Assembly (NCBI RefSeq): GCF_010384365.1 | Contig: NZ_CP048397.1 | Span: 7,856,067-7,920,066 of the forward strand | Source: Streptomyces sp. S4.7 | GTDB lineage: Bacteria > Actinomycetota > Actinomycetes > Streptomycetales > Streptomycetaceae | Reading direction: 5' to 3' | Length of the DNA: 64,000 nucleotides | Shown: one piece after another, positions 37,769 to 46,242 of the stretch | Layout of the letters: every line of letters begins with the position of its first letter | Position numbering within the stretch: the stretch's first letter is position 1 | The notes under the pieces: model-generated | Told to the model about the DNA's origin: nothing | Seen by the model: only the letters and a program-made list of their open reading frames with translations | Databases searched by the model: none | Position numbers and translations under genes: made by a program

Positions 37769-38848
37769 TCAACTCAGCTGAACGTCGCAGGTGGACGCGA
37801 AGAACTCGCCCGTCTTGCCGCCGTTACCGCCGTCCGGGGTGTCAGGGCCGCCGTGGCCGCCCCAGATGTGCACGACGGCTGCCCTGCCGGTCCGCCGTGG
37901 GAAGGTCGCGAACTCCCACTTGTTGGATTCGTCTTCCCTGTGCGAGCCCTGGACTTCGACCAGGAAGGGGACCGGCTCCAGGTCCTCCCAGCTCAGGCCG
38001 GCGGTCGGATCCCAGTCCTCACGGGTGATGAACCACCGGTGGGACCAGGACTCCGATGTGTGGTAGGCCGTGTAGTCGTAGGTGAAGGTCTGGCTGGGGG
38101 CGGAGGTGTCCAGCTCTGTCAGGGGCCAGTCCCCCAATGTGGTGTCCGGCGCCAGGTCCAGACCGCGGAAAGCCGAGTTCCCCGTGGACGCAACGGTGTT
38201 GCCCTGGAAGAACTTGCGGTACTCCAGGTACTTCAGGGCGTTGTTCCACGGGTAGTCGGCGAGCATCCGGTCGGCGCCGGGCACCACCTCCTGCCACACG
38301 GTGCTGGTGTTCAGGTTGCGGGCCTCGACGCAGACCTTCGAGGGATCCGCGTCACGGATGGCGACGGCCGCACGGCTGCGCGGGTGGTTGACGGTGCCGT
38401 GCCGCGGTGCCACGTCCGTGCCCTCGGGGGCCTGCCGCGGCTGTCGTGGGGACGACCAGGGCCGGGCACCCGCCACACCCACGGTCACCTCATTGGTGAA
38501 CGGCGTGAACTGGCCGTCCACTTCGGCGCGGATCTTCACTCGGTACTCGTCGCCCGGTTCCTCTCCCAGGTCCACCCAATGGGAGTTGGACGGTGTCCAG
38601 TCCCAGGCGGGCCAGTAGAGGAAGACGCTCTGCCGGGCCTCGCCGTTGACCCAAACCTCGTAACTGTGGGGGTAGGGCGCGGCGCCGTTGTTCCAGTCCT
38701 CCGGGGGAGGCCACGTTCCCTGCTCGGGACTGTTGTCGCCGATCTGCCACCGGAGGCTGATGCCGTACATCGTATGCGGGCCGTCAGCGCGGTGCCTGAC
38801 GTCGGCGCGAAGGTCGGACGGTGCCGAGTTCTGAGAGCGATCGCTCAT
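37769..38848 (-). CDS. AA10 (LPMO)-like protein with N-terminal extension and no signal peptide
   Basis: 359 residues from ATG 38848 (AGGAAGAGG upstream). Residues about 25-125 form a Trp-rich beta domain, possibly Fn3-like (YGISLRWQIG, SYEVWVNG). The rest resembles AA10: RHGTVNHPRSRAA, the second-His region TAYHTSESWSHRWFITRED, DLEPVPFLVEV and a C-terminal Cys. In active AA10 enzymes the first His must be the N-terminal residue of the mature protein. Here it is at position 150, with no signal peptide, so copper-dependent activity is doubtful unless it is processed. Confidence 0.65.
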   Translation of the reverse strand: MSDRSQNSAPSDLRADVRHRADGPHTMYGISLRWQIGDNSPEQGTWPPPEDWNNGAAPYPHSYEVWVNGEARQSVFLYWPAWDWTPSNSHWVDLGEEPGDEYRVKIRAEVDGQFTPFTNEVTVGVAGARPWSSPRQPRQAPEGTDVAPRHGTVNHPRSRAAVAIRDADPSKVCVEARNLNTSTVWQEVVPGADRMLADYPWNNALKYLEYRKFFQGNTVASTGNSAFRGLDLAPDTTLGDWPLTELDTSAPSQTFTYDYTAYHTSESWSHRWFITREDWDPTAGLSWEDLEPVPFLVEVQGSHREDESNKWEFATFPRRTGRAAVVHIWGGHGGPDTPDGGNGGKTGEFFASTCDVQLS

Positions 38849-39724
38849 GAAGTGCCTCTTCCTGGCGAATGCGTCCCACGGGTCATCACCGGGGGACTTG
38901 TACATGACGCACAGTGACGCATCTCCAGGCATCGACACGCCCACCAAGCTTCGCGGTCACCTGTTCGTGTGACCCTTGACCGAATGTGAGAGCCCCGGCA
39001 GGAGCCTCGCAGGATCCAACTGAGGTAGAAGGCCGAACCGGTTGACCAAGGTGCAACTGAAGGGAAGTCGGCGCCTCTTGTCACGCTCCGTTGCCAACTC
39101 ACAGAAGCTGCGCCGGACCCGTTCTCGTCAACGGAGCCGGCCACTCGTAGATACGTGATGTCCGCAGTGCCGGTGCTGTCCGCAGGCGGCGGCGCCTGCC
39201 TCGGCTTCGTCCTGGCCGACTGGCAGGGGGCCGCGGTGGCGGGGCAGTCCGTTCGAGCGCGGGAGTCGGACTGCTCCTCCGCCACTGGTCCCTGCAGCGC
39301 CGCCGTGAGTCTGCCCTACGAGCAGCCGGGGCCGGTGGACATGCGGAAGGGACGGCCGACGCCGTCCTCTTCGACATCCTGCTGTAGGAGGCCGTGACCT
39401 TCCCCTTCACCCGTGGTGGGGTCGGCGAAGAAGAGCGACAGGCCCCTGGCGCCGGCGCCTACCTGCTCTCCGCCCACGACGAACTGTCCTGCGCGGTCCG
39501 GGTGTCGGCCGCTGAGGCGCTGGAAGCCATTGAGGGCCTGGACGCCGACCGCGCCCGGACAGCGGTGAAAGCGCCGACGACCGGGATTGCCGATGGCCTG
39601 GAGGATCTCGGGGCGTTTTACGGTCTTGCCCCTGGCCCGGGGCTACAGATGGTCCACTGCTGTCGTCGGCAGGGGCTGCGACGGCCCCGATGTCACGGCT
39701 GCGGTCCCCTCGCTCTGCCGTTCC
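38849..39724. other. Region with possible gene remnants only
   Basis: About 880 bp. A plus-strand frame at 39394-39759 contains a coding-like segment (ELSCAVRVSAAEALEAIEG and DGLEDLGAFYGLA) but has no family match, and its tail runs over the DUF4333 remnant. I could not identify any intact gene. Confidence 0.4.
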
Positions 39725-40074
39725 TCAGCCCAGTGACAGGTCGCCCTGATCAATGTTGATCTTCACCTTGACCCAGGCAAGGCCGCTGCTGTTGCCGTCG
39801 CGGACGCCCTTGACCTTGCACTTGAACTCCCGGCCCGCCTCGACGGGGATGGAAGCGGGGCAGCTGACATCGTCGGTGGTCGGGGGCTTGGCGAAGTCGG
39901 CGGAGTTGACGTTGTTGAGCACCGCCCGCGCCAGCGCGTCCTGATCCAGGACGCGCTGCGGCTGCACGGCGGGACTCCCGGCCAGCAGCATGATGGTGAA
40001 GGTGAGTGCACAACAGCGGACCCGGCCAGGGAGAGCGCGATGACGGTACGGGCGAAGCTGCGTTGACCAGTCAC
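39725..40074 (-). pseudogene. DUF4333-domain protein, frame disrupted
   Basis: The last 88 codons encode a DUF4333 domain (VLDQDALARAVLNNV, VSCPASIPVEAGREFKCKV). The expected N-terminal membrane or signal segment (FARTVIALSLAGSAVV) lies just upstream in another frame, and the switch is near 40000-40015. Small secreted or membrane-anchored DUF4333 proteins are common in actinomycetes; their function is unknown. Read as a frameshifted gene. Confidence 0.55.
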
Positions 40075-40429
40075 GCGGACAGTCCTATCCGGCTGTCCGT
40101 GCTCATACAACCCCCTGTGGTGATGTGGTGTTGCCTCTCGGTCCCTGCGGAGTGCTCCCGCACCACTGCCTGCGCGGCCGGAGGAGCTTGTGCCCCCCTG
40201 ATCGCCGATCACGACCTGCGGTGACGTCGCCGAGCTGCTGCGCGAAGCGGCCCCGTTATGTGCGGCAAGGGAGAAGTCATGGCCCGGTGTTCGTCACTCA
40301 CACCCACCCGGGTCCCGGCAAGGTCCTCGCGCCGCGTGACGCGTGACGCGTGCCCGGACACCGGTCCGGCCCGGGGTCCGACAACTTCCCGCACATGACG
40401 CTCAGGACGGTCTCCCGCCCCCCGGCGGA

Positions 40430-40600
40430 GCCAAGGGCTTCGTCGTCCCGCTCCGCCGCTGGAAAGTCGAACGCACCCTCGGCTGCATCGTGAAAGCCCG
40501 GCGAAACGTCCGCGACCACGAACGCTCCCTCGACATTCCGACGTGCAAACTGACCTGAGCAGTCATCACGCTGATGACCGGCGGAATCACCCGGCGAGGA
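40430..40600 (+). pseudogene. IS5-type transposase C-terminal remnant
   Basis: The reading KGFVVPLRRWKVERTLGCIV then RRNVRDHERS and, after a stop, TLMTGGITRR matches the conserved end of IS5-family transposases (usual pattern RRWVVERTFAWL ... RDYER). The Glu of the DDE triad lies in VERT. The rest of the element is missing and an in-frame TGA interrupts the tail. It is a relic unrelated to the IS3 and ISL3 elements nearby. Confidence 0.65.
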
Positions 40601-40631
40601 CCTCACCCCAAGTGGGCGAAACGGGATGGCA

Positions 40632-41094
40632 TCAGCGCGGAATCCTGAGCAGGTACCGGGCAAGGGTTCGGCCAGGAATCGACCCGGAGGGAACCCGGCT
40701 GGCGAGGACACCCCCCATGGCCTCATAGAAGGGCTCAGCGTTCGGATCCGCATCGATGGTGAACTGGGTGAATCCCAATGCCTGAGCAGCCTCCACAGCA
40801 TGGGTGAACAACAGACGTCCGATGCCCTGTCCGATCGCATCCGGGTCGACGAACATCATGCCCAAGACGCCCTGCGGCGGCTCACCTTCCAAGGTCGTGA
40901 AGCCCACGACGCTGCCGTCTCGCTCCGCAACAGCCGTTCGGCGGCCGGCGAGCTCGTCACCATTGAGCGTGAGCTCCCCCCGACACGACGCGAGGAACTT
41001 GGCGTCGTACCCCCCAGTGAGCCTTCGAGCGGAGGGCCAGATCAGATAAGAAGGCCGCCTCCTCAGGCTGAGCGGGCCGGATCGAGATTCTCAC
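40632..41094 (-). pseudogene. GNAT acetyltransferase, single-base frameshift
   Basis: From GTG 41094 the frame reads RISIRPAQPEEAAFLSDLAL then SKAHWG. After six consecutive C (41010-41015 on the plus strand) it must shift by one base to continue YDAKFLASCRGELTLNGDE, then VVGFTTLEG and the acetyl-CoA site DPDAIGQGIGRLLF. The span is 463 nt, i.e. 3n+1, so removing one base restores a 153-residue GNAT protein. The cause may be genuine mutation or a homopolymer sequencing error. Confidence 0.75.
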
Positions 41095-41374
41095 TCAGCG
41101 CCTCCACGGTGTTGTCGTCATCACCTCATGATCCACCCGCACGGTTTTGGAGAACGGGTAATCCAGGGAACACGTCCGCAGATGTCAGACAGACACTCAA
41201 GAGCGAGCGGTCCGGTGCGCCCCGGTCGCCCGTGGCTGGCCCCCGGGCCCGGGAGGGGGGAAGCGGCCCGTCAGCACGGACGCAGAAGGCCACAAGACGG
41301 ATACCGTCGAGGTCAAGCTGTCCGTTCCGCCCGCGCGGTGACCTGACGGGCACTCCGGAGAAGAAGGGCCCCGT

Positions 41375-41598
41375 ATGAGCAGGCTACTGGAAGCGGTGTG
41401 TGCGCTGACCTTGGGCGTCCTCGTTGCGCTCCTCGTATGGGGTGCTGACCGTGGCGCCGTGCGGGTGGCGTGGCGGCGTGTGCGCTGTGGCTGGTGCTGT
41501 GGCGCAGGCGTACCGGGCGCGGCCGGCCGGCGTGGCCGCTTGTGGTGCTGCTGTGCGGTGCGGCTGTTGCGCTGGTCGTGGCGGCCAAGGCCGGTTGA
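41375..41598 (+). pseudogene. Possible small membrane protein, frame disrupted
   Basis: An ATG at 41375 opens a hydrophobic segment (ALTLGVLVALLVWGA). A second hydrophobic segment, with the sequence LWLVLWRRR and PLVVLLCGAAVALVVAA, continues in another frame and stops at 41598. Together they look like one two-pass membrane protein of about 70 residues with a frame disruption. No family is recognised. Confidence 0.35.
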
Positions 41599-41694
41599 CC
41601 GGCGCAGGCGGGCAGGTGGGGTTTCCCGTTCCTGTTACGGGCGAGGTGGACTCGGTGGCTGCGTCGTGCCTCGGCATGCACTGGGTGAAGGCGT

Positions 41695-41829
41695 TCAGCG
41701 CCCCATCAGCCGTTCACGGCCCTGCTCCCGGAGGAAACGCAGCGCCCACTCCACCCCGTCGCGCCAACCGGCCCCCGCCTGCGGGCTCGGCACCCTCAGC
41801 CTCTGTCCCGATCCAGGACTCGTGAACAT
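41695..41829 (-). CDS. Very small ORF, possible gene fragment
   Basis: 44 residues from ATG 41829; the reading DGVEWALRFLREQGRERLMG has protein-like composition and helical pattern. There is no clear ribosome-binding site, and I recognise no family. It could be the end of a larger lost gene. It lies 61 bp before the ISL3 target duplication. Confidence 0.3.
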   Translation of the reverse strand: MFTSPGSGQRLRVPSPQAGAGWRDGVEWALRFLREQGRERLMGR

Positions 41830-41882
41830 CAGCGAGCCAGTGGATCATCAACTGCCTCCCTGACTGCTGAACAAATGCAGCC

Positions 41883-41890
41883 GCTTGAAG
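41883..41890. repeat. Target-site duplication, left
   Basis: GCTTGAAG, identical to the sequence directly after the right end of the ISL3 element. Confidence 0.9.
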
Positions 41891-41992
41891 GGTTCTGGCT
41901 CAACTTCCGTGACGCGTCACTATGCGTAGTCTCTGCGGCTGCCGGTCGTAATTCCCAGGCGGTGGTGGTGACGGGTCCCATACGGTGCCGAA

Positions 41993-42508
41993 ATGTTGAC
42001 TGTACGAGCGATGACGGAAGCCGACGTTGCAGCCGTATCCGCGATACGAGTGACCGGCTGGAAGGCCGCGTATGCCGGGATTGTCCCTCAATCCCACCTC
42101 GATGGGATGACGATCGAAGCAGATACTCAGCAGCGTCGACAGCACTTTAAGAGGTCGAAGGAGCGCACAACCAATCTGGTTGCGGCCGACACCCTTGGCC
42201 GAGTTGTGGGTTGGGCTTGCTTCGGTCCCTTTCGCGGCACCGGAACAGGTGCGACTACAGGTGAGCTTTACGCTCTGTACGTTCAGCCTTCACTTATCGG
42301 GTCAGGAATCGGTCGCACACTACTCGAAGCCGTGCACGCCCACGCTGTTACCCACAGCTTCGACCTGGTGCTGTTGTGGGTCCTCAACGAAAACACCACG
42401 GCGCGTCGCTTCTACGAGCGAGCCGGCTATGTCGCTGACGGTGCAGTACAGGCTGACGACTACGACGGAGTGTCAGTATCCGAAGTTCGTTACCAGCGCT
42501 CCCTGTAG
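41993..42508 (+). CDS. GNAT N-acetyltransferase, passenger gene of the ISL3 element
   Basis: 171 residues. N-terminal IRVTGWKAAYAGIVPQSHL, the acetyl-CoA motif ALYVQPSLIGSGIGRTLLEA and the end ARRFYERAGYVADGA are typical of GNAT enzymes that acetylate small amines or protein N-termini. The whole gene lies inside the element (first gene from its left end, 36 bp from the transposase stop). Its GC content is lower than that of flanking genes, suggesting foreign origin. Substrate unknown; drug or toxin modification is possible but not shown. Confidence 0.85.
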   Translation: MLTVRAMTEADVAAVSAIRVTGWKAAYAGIVPQSHLDGMTIEADTQQRRQHFKRSKERTTNLVAADTLGRVVGWACFGPFRGTGTGATTGELYALYVQPSLIGSGIGRTLLEAVHAHAVTHSFDLVLLWVLNENTTARRFYERAGYVADGAVQADDYDGVSVSEVRYQRSL

Positions 42509-42543
42509 AAGGGACATATCGACTGGGTGGGATCGGCCAGGAG

Positions 42544-44148
42544 TCAGGCAAGCAAGACTCGTTTACGCAGGGGATCGAAACCCGCGCGGCCGAACATCTG
42601 CCGTTTGAGCATCTTGATCCGGTTGACGTGTCCTTCGACAACACCGGAGCTCCAGGGCAGGGTGAGTCCGGCGATGACGGCGTCGCGGTCGCGGTCGATG
42701 CCGGCCGCGAGGGTGTGAAGGCTGGGCAGGTCGTCGCCGCGGACGGCGTCGAGCCATTGCGGGAGACGGTGGCCTTGGCGCTCGGTGAGCATTTCGGCGA
42801 AAGACCGCACGTGGCCGGTGAGGGCTTCGAGTTCAGGGCAGTTGGCCAGGGCTTCTTTCAGCCGGATGTGTTCGGTGTCGGTAAGGGTCTCTGGTCGGCT
42901 GAGAATCCACCGGGTGACAGCGCGAGGTGTTGGCGGCTGGGCGGTGACCGGCCGGGGTGAAGTGCGCTTCTTCCTGATGTAGGCGCTGACGATGCCGTAG
43001 CTGCCGGTGCAGCCGAGGGGGATGATCTCCTCCCACAGTTTCCAGGCGTTCGTGCAGCCCTCGTCCCAGCGTTTGTCGAGGTAGGGCTTGTACTCGTCAA
43101 CGGCCGTGGCTCGGTTGTACCGGTACGGGCCGGTGAAGAGGTCTTCCGGTTTCGCAGCGTCCGCCAGGCTCTTGACGGTTCGGTGTGTCATATGGAGCTG
43201 ACGGCCGATGGAACGGCGACTGTGGCCTGCTTCGAGCATTGCGTGGACGGTGGCGTGTCTGGCCCGGATGCGGTTGGCGAACCGCTCGCTCTTCCACGGC
43301 GAGGCCGGGGTCTCCCCCGACAGCACAGGCTCGTCCACCTCCTCCTTCCCGGCTGATTCGGGCAGGAGGACGCGCAGACACTGGCGATGCCGGGCGACAG
43401 CACGCTCGGCGGCATCACCGAGGTTGTTCCACAAGTGCCACCGGTCAGCGACCTGGACGGCTTGTGGCGCCCCGGCCCTGGCGCCTTCCGCGAAGAACGG
43501 TGCACGATCGCGGCAGACGACCTCGATCCCGGGACGAGCGGCAAGCCATCCGGCCACGCTGGCTGCCTCCCGGTCGGGCAGCAGGTCCACCGGTCGCCGG
43601 GTTTCGACGTCGACCAGCACGGTGCCGTACGCATGGCCCTTGCGGGTGGCGTACTCATCGACGCCGACCACCCGAGGAGACGGGATATCCGGCTCGGGCA
43701 GGGCGTTGACCAGGCGCAGGACCGTGCTCCGGCTGACAGACACGCCCAGAACCGCGGACAGCCGGGCGCCGGCCCTGCCCGCCAGGGCGAGACCCACCGA
43801 AGCGAGCGTCGAGCGCAGCCGCTCGGTGCGCTGGCCGTGCTTGCGGGTCAAGCCGGGTATCTGCTCGACGAAGGTCCGGCGCGGACACGACCTGTTCTGG
43901 CACCGGAAGCGCCGGACGCGCAGGCGGAGTACGACTCTTCGCCCGCCGCTCGGGACATCGGCGGGAAACCGCAGGTAGGAGCTGTGCACTCGGGCCGACC
44001 ACATGCCGCACTGCGGGCAGGAGGCACCCCGCGAAGTGCTGTGCGCGTCAACACGGACTATCGCGATATCGACGTCTACCGACAGCACCGCGACGTCCGC
44101 GACCGACGGGAACAACAGCTCCTGCAACCGGAGCACGACTTCTCTCAC
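42544..44148 (-). CDS. ISL3-family transposase
   Basis: 534 residues from GTG 44148; an upstream ATG (44232) is also in frame. An N-terminal zinc-finger motif CPQCGMWSARVHSSY and a second Cys pair (CQNRSCPRR), a helix-turn-helix region, then the DDE catalytic part: VVGVDEYATRKGHAYGTVLV (Asp), VVCRDRAPFFAEGA (Asp) and SSGVVEGHVNRIKMLKRQM (Glu). All family landmarks are present and the frame is intact, so the element is probably active. Confidence 0.9.
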   Translation of the reverse strand: MREVVLRLQELLFPSVADVAVLSVDVDIAIVRVDAHSTSRGASCPQCGMWSARVHSSYLRFPADVPSGGRRVVLRLRVRRFRCQNRSCPRRTFVEQIPGLTRKHGQRTERLRSTLASVGLALAGRAGARLSAVLGVSVSRSTVLRLVNALPEPDIPSPRVVGVDEYATRKGHAYGTVLVDVETRRPVDLLPDREAASVAGWLAARPGIEVVCRDRAPFFAEGARAGAPQAVQVADRWHLWNNLGDAAERAVARHRQCLRVLLPESAGKEEVDEPVLSGETPASPWKSERFANRIRARHATVHAMLEAGHSRRSIGRQLHMTHRTVKSLADAAKPEDLFTGPYRYNRATAVDEYKPYLDKRWDEGCTNAWKLWEEIIPLGCTGSYGIVSAYIRKKRTSPRPVTAQPPTPRAVTRWILSRPETLTDTEHIRLKEALANCPELEALTGHVRSFAEMLTERQGHRLPQWLDAVRGDDLPSLHTLAAGIDRDRDAVIAGLTLPWSSGVVEGHVNRIKMLKRQMFGRAGFDPLRKRVLLA

Positions 44149-44268
44149 GGGCGAGACTGTCAGCCCCACCACGACGATCATGATCAATTTTCGGTCTGCT
44201 TCTCGCTCCACCCGGCAGCCGCCCACCGTCACTCAGAGTCGCCCTTGCACGGAAGTTGAGCCAGAACC

Positions 44269-44276
44269 GCTTGAAG
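44269..44276. repeat. Target-site duplication, right
   Basis: GCTTGAAG, the right copy of the 8-bp duplication flanking the ISL3 element. Confidence 0.9.
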
Positions 44277-44422
44277 TGAACGAAGCCAACGACTCCTACC
44301 CGAAGAGACGCAACCTCGGCGTCGGCTTTCGATTCTGATCGAATCGACCCCGAGAGTAAGGGCTGGAAAATAGCGTTCTTCTCGGCATCACACTGCATAC
44401 ATGAAGAGGTGACGCTCAAACC

Positions 44423-44773
44423 ATGCATGAAACCAAGTCTGCGACTCTGCTCACCATCGTCGCCGTCGCGGTGACTCTGATGGGTGCTCCGGCCACCGCC
44501 CACGCGGCGCCCCGGAGTGTGGAAACCGCCGTCGCCAGAACCACCGCCAGCTGTCAGATCGGGGACGGGCACACCGATTTCAAGGGCACCAACATCAACA
44601 TGCGCAATAGCCCTGGCGGTGCGGTCATCGGAGTCGCGAACACAGGAGACTGCGCCTACTACTACAAGTCGGACCCCGGTCCTCTTGTGGTCTGCCCGGA
44701 TGGCTCGAATACAGCCGCATGGAGCCTGGTTGTCAACAAGCGCACCAAGGTCCTCGGCTATGTCTCGGGGTGA
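44423..44773 (+). CDS. Secreted SH3-domain-like protein, cut by IS3 copy 2
   Basis: 116 residues. A signal peptide (LLTIVAVAVTLMGAPATAHA) is followed by a bacterial SH3-like segment (NINMRNSPGGAVIGVANTG, and VLGYVSG at the end) with two Cys pairs possible. In related proteins GYVS is followed by a few more residues. Here the stop codon TGA is formed by the first three bases of the IS3 inverted repeat, so the C-terminus was probably shortened by the insertion. Confidence 0.7.
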   Translation: MHETKSATLLTIVAVAVTLMGAPATAHAAPRSVETAVARTTASCQIGDGHTDFKGTNINMRNSPGGAVIGVANTGDCAYYYKSDPGPLVVCPDGSNTAAWSLVVNKRTKVLGYVSG

Positions 44774-44803
44774 AGTTTTCCCGCGATCTCGGACACGTGA
44801 TCG

Positions 44804-45691
44804 TTATGCGGCAAGGGTGTGCTGGTGCCGCTGCCTGGCCTCGGCCGGGGTGAGGTAGCCGAATATCTTGTGTTTGCGCAGACGGCGGCGGTTGTAGAAG
44901 GTCTCGATGAAGGAGTAGACCTCGGCGCGGGCAGTGGCCCGGTCGGGCCAGATGCGGGTGCCGATCTCCTCCTTGAGGAGGGCCCAGAAGCTCTCCGCGG
45001 CGGTGTTGTCGAAGCATGATCCGGTGCGTCCACAGCTCTGCCGTAGCCCCAACTCCCGTATGTGATGCCGGAATTGGGTTGATGTATATTCGCTGCCGGG
45101 ATCGCTGTGAACCACGCAGCCGGACTCCGGACCGCCCCGGCCGTGGGCCGTGTTCAGTGCGTCGACGACGAGCTCGGCGCGGTGGTGGCCGGCCATCGCG
45201 CAGCCGACGACCTCGCGGGTGGCCAGGTCCAGCCAGCAGGCGAGGTAGAGCCAGCCCTGCGCGGTGGGCAGATAGGTGATGTCGCCGACCAGCCGGGTCC
45301 CGGGCCGCTCGGCGTGGAAGTCGCGGTCGATCAGGTCCGGGGCCGGCTTCGCCTTCGCATCCGGTCGGGTCAGGGAACGCCTCTTGCGGCGGGTAGCACC
45401 GCGGATGTCGCGCTCGCGCATGACGCGGGCGATGCGCTGGTGGTTCACCCGCCGGCCCAGGCGGCGCAGTTCGGCGTGGATGCGCGGGACGCCGTAGGTG
45501 TGGCGGGAGGCGATGTGGAGCACGGTGATCTCGTTGGCGAGCGCTTCGTCGGCAGCCTGCCGGGCACGGCGGGCGGCCTCGCCCTCGCGCCAGGCGTAGT
45601 AGGAGGAGCGGGCGACTTTCAGCACCCGGCACAGCAGGGCAATCGGGTAGGTCGCCTTCTCCGCGTGGATCAACTGGCAGAGCTCGCTCAC
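44804..45691 (-). CDS. IS3-family transposase OrfB, copy 2
   Basis: 295 residues, identical in sequence to copy 1, with the DDE residues in GDITYLPT, VVHSDPGSEYTS and AAESFWALLKEE. It starts at GTG in the -1 frame relative to orfA. In this copy the upstream run is AAAAAAG, so slippage to give OrfAB is more plausible than in copy 1. The orfB frame is open back through that run. Confidence 0.92.
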   Translation of the reverse strand: MSELCQLIHAEKATYPIALLCRVLKVARSSYYAWREGEAARRARQAADEALANEITVLHIASRHTYGVPRIHAELRRLGRRVNHQRIARVMRERDIRGATRRKRRSLTRPDAKAKPAPDLIDRDFHAERPGTRLVGDITYLPTAQGWLYLACWLDLATREVVGCAMAGHHRAELVVDALNTAHGRGGPESGCVVHSDPGSEYTSTQFRHHIRELGLRQSCGRTGSCFDNTAAESFWALLKEEIGTRIWPDRATARAEVYSFIETFYNRRRLRKHKIFGYLTPAEARQRHQHTLAA

Positions 45692-45987
45692 CGGTCGTTT
45701 TCCTTCACGAAGAAGGCCGTCGCTTTTTTCAGGATCTCGATCGTCTGCTGCTGTTCACGGACCTCCTTGCGCAGCCGCTTGAGCTCCTCGCGCTCGACGC
45801 TGGTCAGTTCACCGGATCCACCCTCGCCCCGATCCGTCTTCGCCCGGCGGTACCAGCCGCGCAGGGACTCCGAACTGATCCCGAGTTCCCGGGCTACGGC
45901 GGTGACCGTCTTGCCAGAGGAGTCGACGAGCGCGATCGCGTCCCGCTTGAACTCTTCGGTGTACCGCTTTGTGTACTTGCTTCCCAC
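45688..45987 (-). CDS. IS3-family OrfA (HTH), copy 2
   Basis: 99 residues with HTH_Tnp_1 and a C-terminal coil. It differs from copy 1 only by Lys in LKKATAFF, encoded by an uninterrupted run of six A (45724-45729 as T on the plus strand). The last four bases overlap orfB. Confidence 0.9.
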   Translation of the reverse strand: MGSKYTKRYTEEFKRDAIALVDSSGKTVTAVARELGISSESLRGWYRRAKTDRGEGGSGELTSVEREELKRLRKEVREQQQTIEILKKATAFFVKENDR

Positions 45988-46055
45988 CTGGTGCTACTTC
46001 CTCTGGAACCTCAAGGTCCCAGTCTCCAGGTGTCCACGATCAAGGGGAAGCTTCA

Positions 46056-46168
46056 ATGTCCCAGTCGTCGGTGAACCGGACGTGGATCAGCTCCACGCCG
46101 GTCGTGCGGCAGGTGGAGCAGGTGTCGGTGCGGATGCCGCGCAGTACTTCGCCGTACACCTTGGCCAT
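46056..46168 (-). pseudogene. Small Cys-containing protein, 3' end removed by IS3 copy 2
   Basis: From ATG 46168, which has AAGGAGA about 8 nt upstream, 37 residues are readable (MAKVYGEVLRGIRTDTCSTC, then VELIHVRFTDDWDI) before the IS3 right end. The Cys-x2-Cys may bind metal. The good ribosome site and codon use suggest a real gene that lost its 3' part. It is divergent from the gene at 46318. Confidence 0.6.
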
Positions 46169-46242
46169 GGAGTGGGTCTCCTTCGCGTCGAGGGTCGGAG
46201 CGGTGAAGTCGTGCTGGAGCCAGCCGAGTTGGCTACTTCCAA

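Larger units (their letters stand above)
41891..44268. mobile_element. Complete ISL3-family element with passenger acetyltransferase
   Basis: 2378 bp. The ends are perfect inverted repeats of 21 bp (GGTTCTGGCTCAACTTCCGT plus G at 41891-41911; its complement at 44248-44268). An 8-bp direct repeat GCTTGAAG flanks the element on both sides, the duplication size of ISL3 elements. Inside are a GNAT acetyltransferase (plus strand) and the transposase (minus strand), convergent. The intact ends and exact duplication indicate a relatively recent insertion. Confidence 0.93.
44771..46055 (-). mobile_element. IS3-family insertion sequence, copy 2
   Basis: 1285 bp, same length and orientation as copy 1. 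The left end is TGAAGTTTTCCC (one base different from copy 1) and the right end GGGGAAGCTTCA. I can see two differences from copy 1: one at position 9 and one in the A-run of orfA. The flanks (GGG left, ATG right) show no target duplication. Genes on both sides are truncated at the element borders, suggesting recombination or adjacent deletion. Confidence 0.9.

Noticed and set aside
39394..39759. A 121-codon plus-strand frame
   Set aside because: It has a coding-like middle but no family, and its tail overlaps the DUF4333 remnant; kept only as a note in the region entry.
24940..46055. The two IS3 copies as ends of a 21-kb composite transposon
   Set aside because: The outermost flanks (CCC left of copy 1, ATG right of copy 2) are not duplicated, so movement as one unit is not supported.
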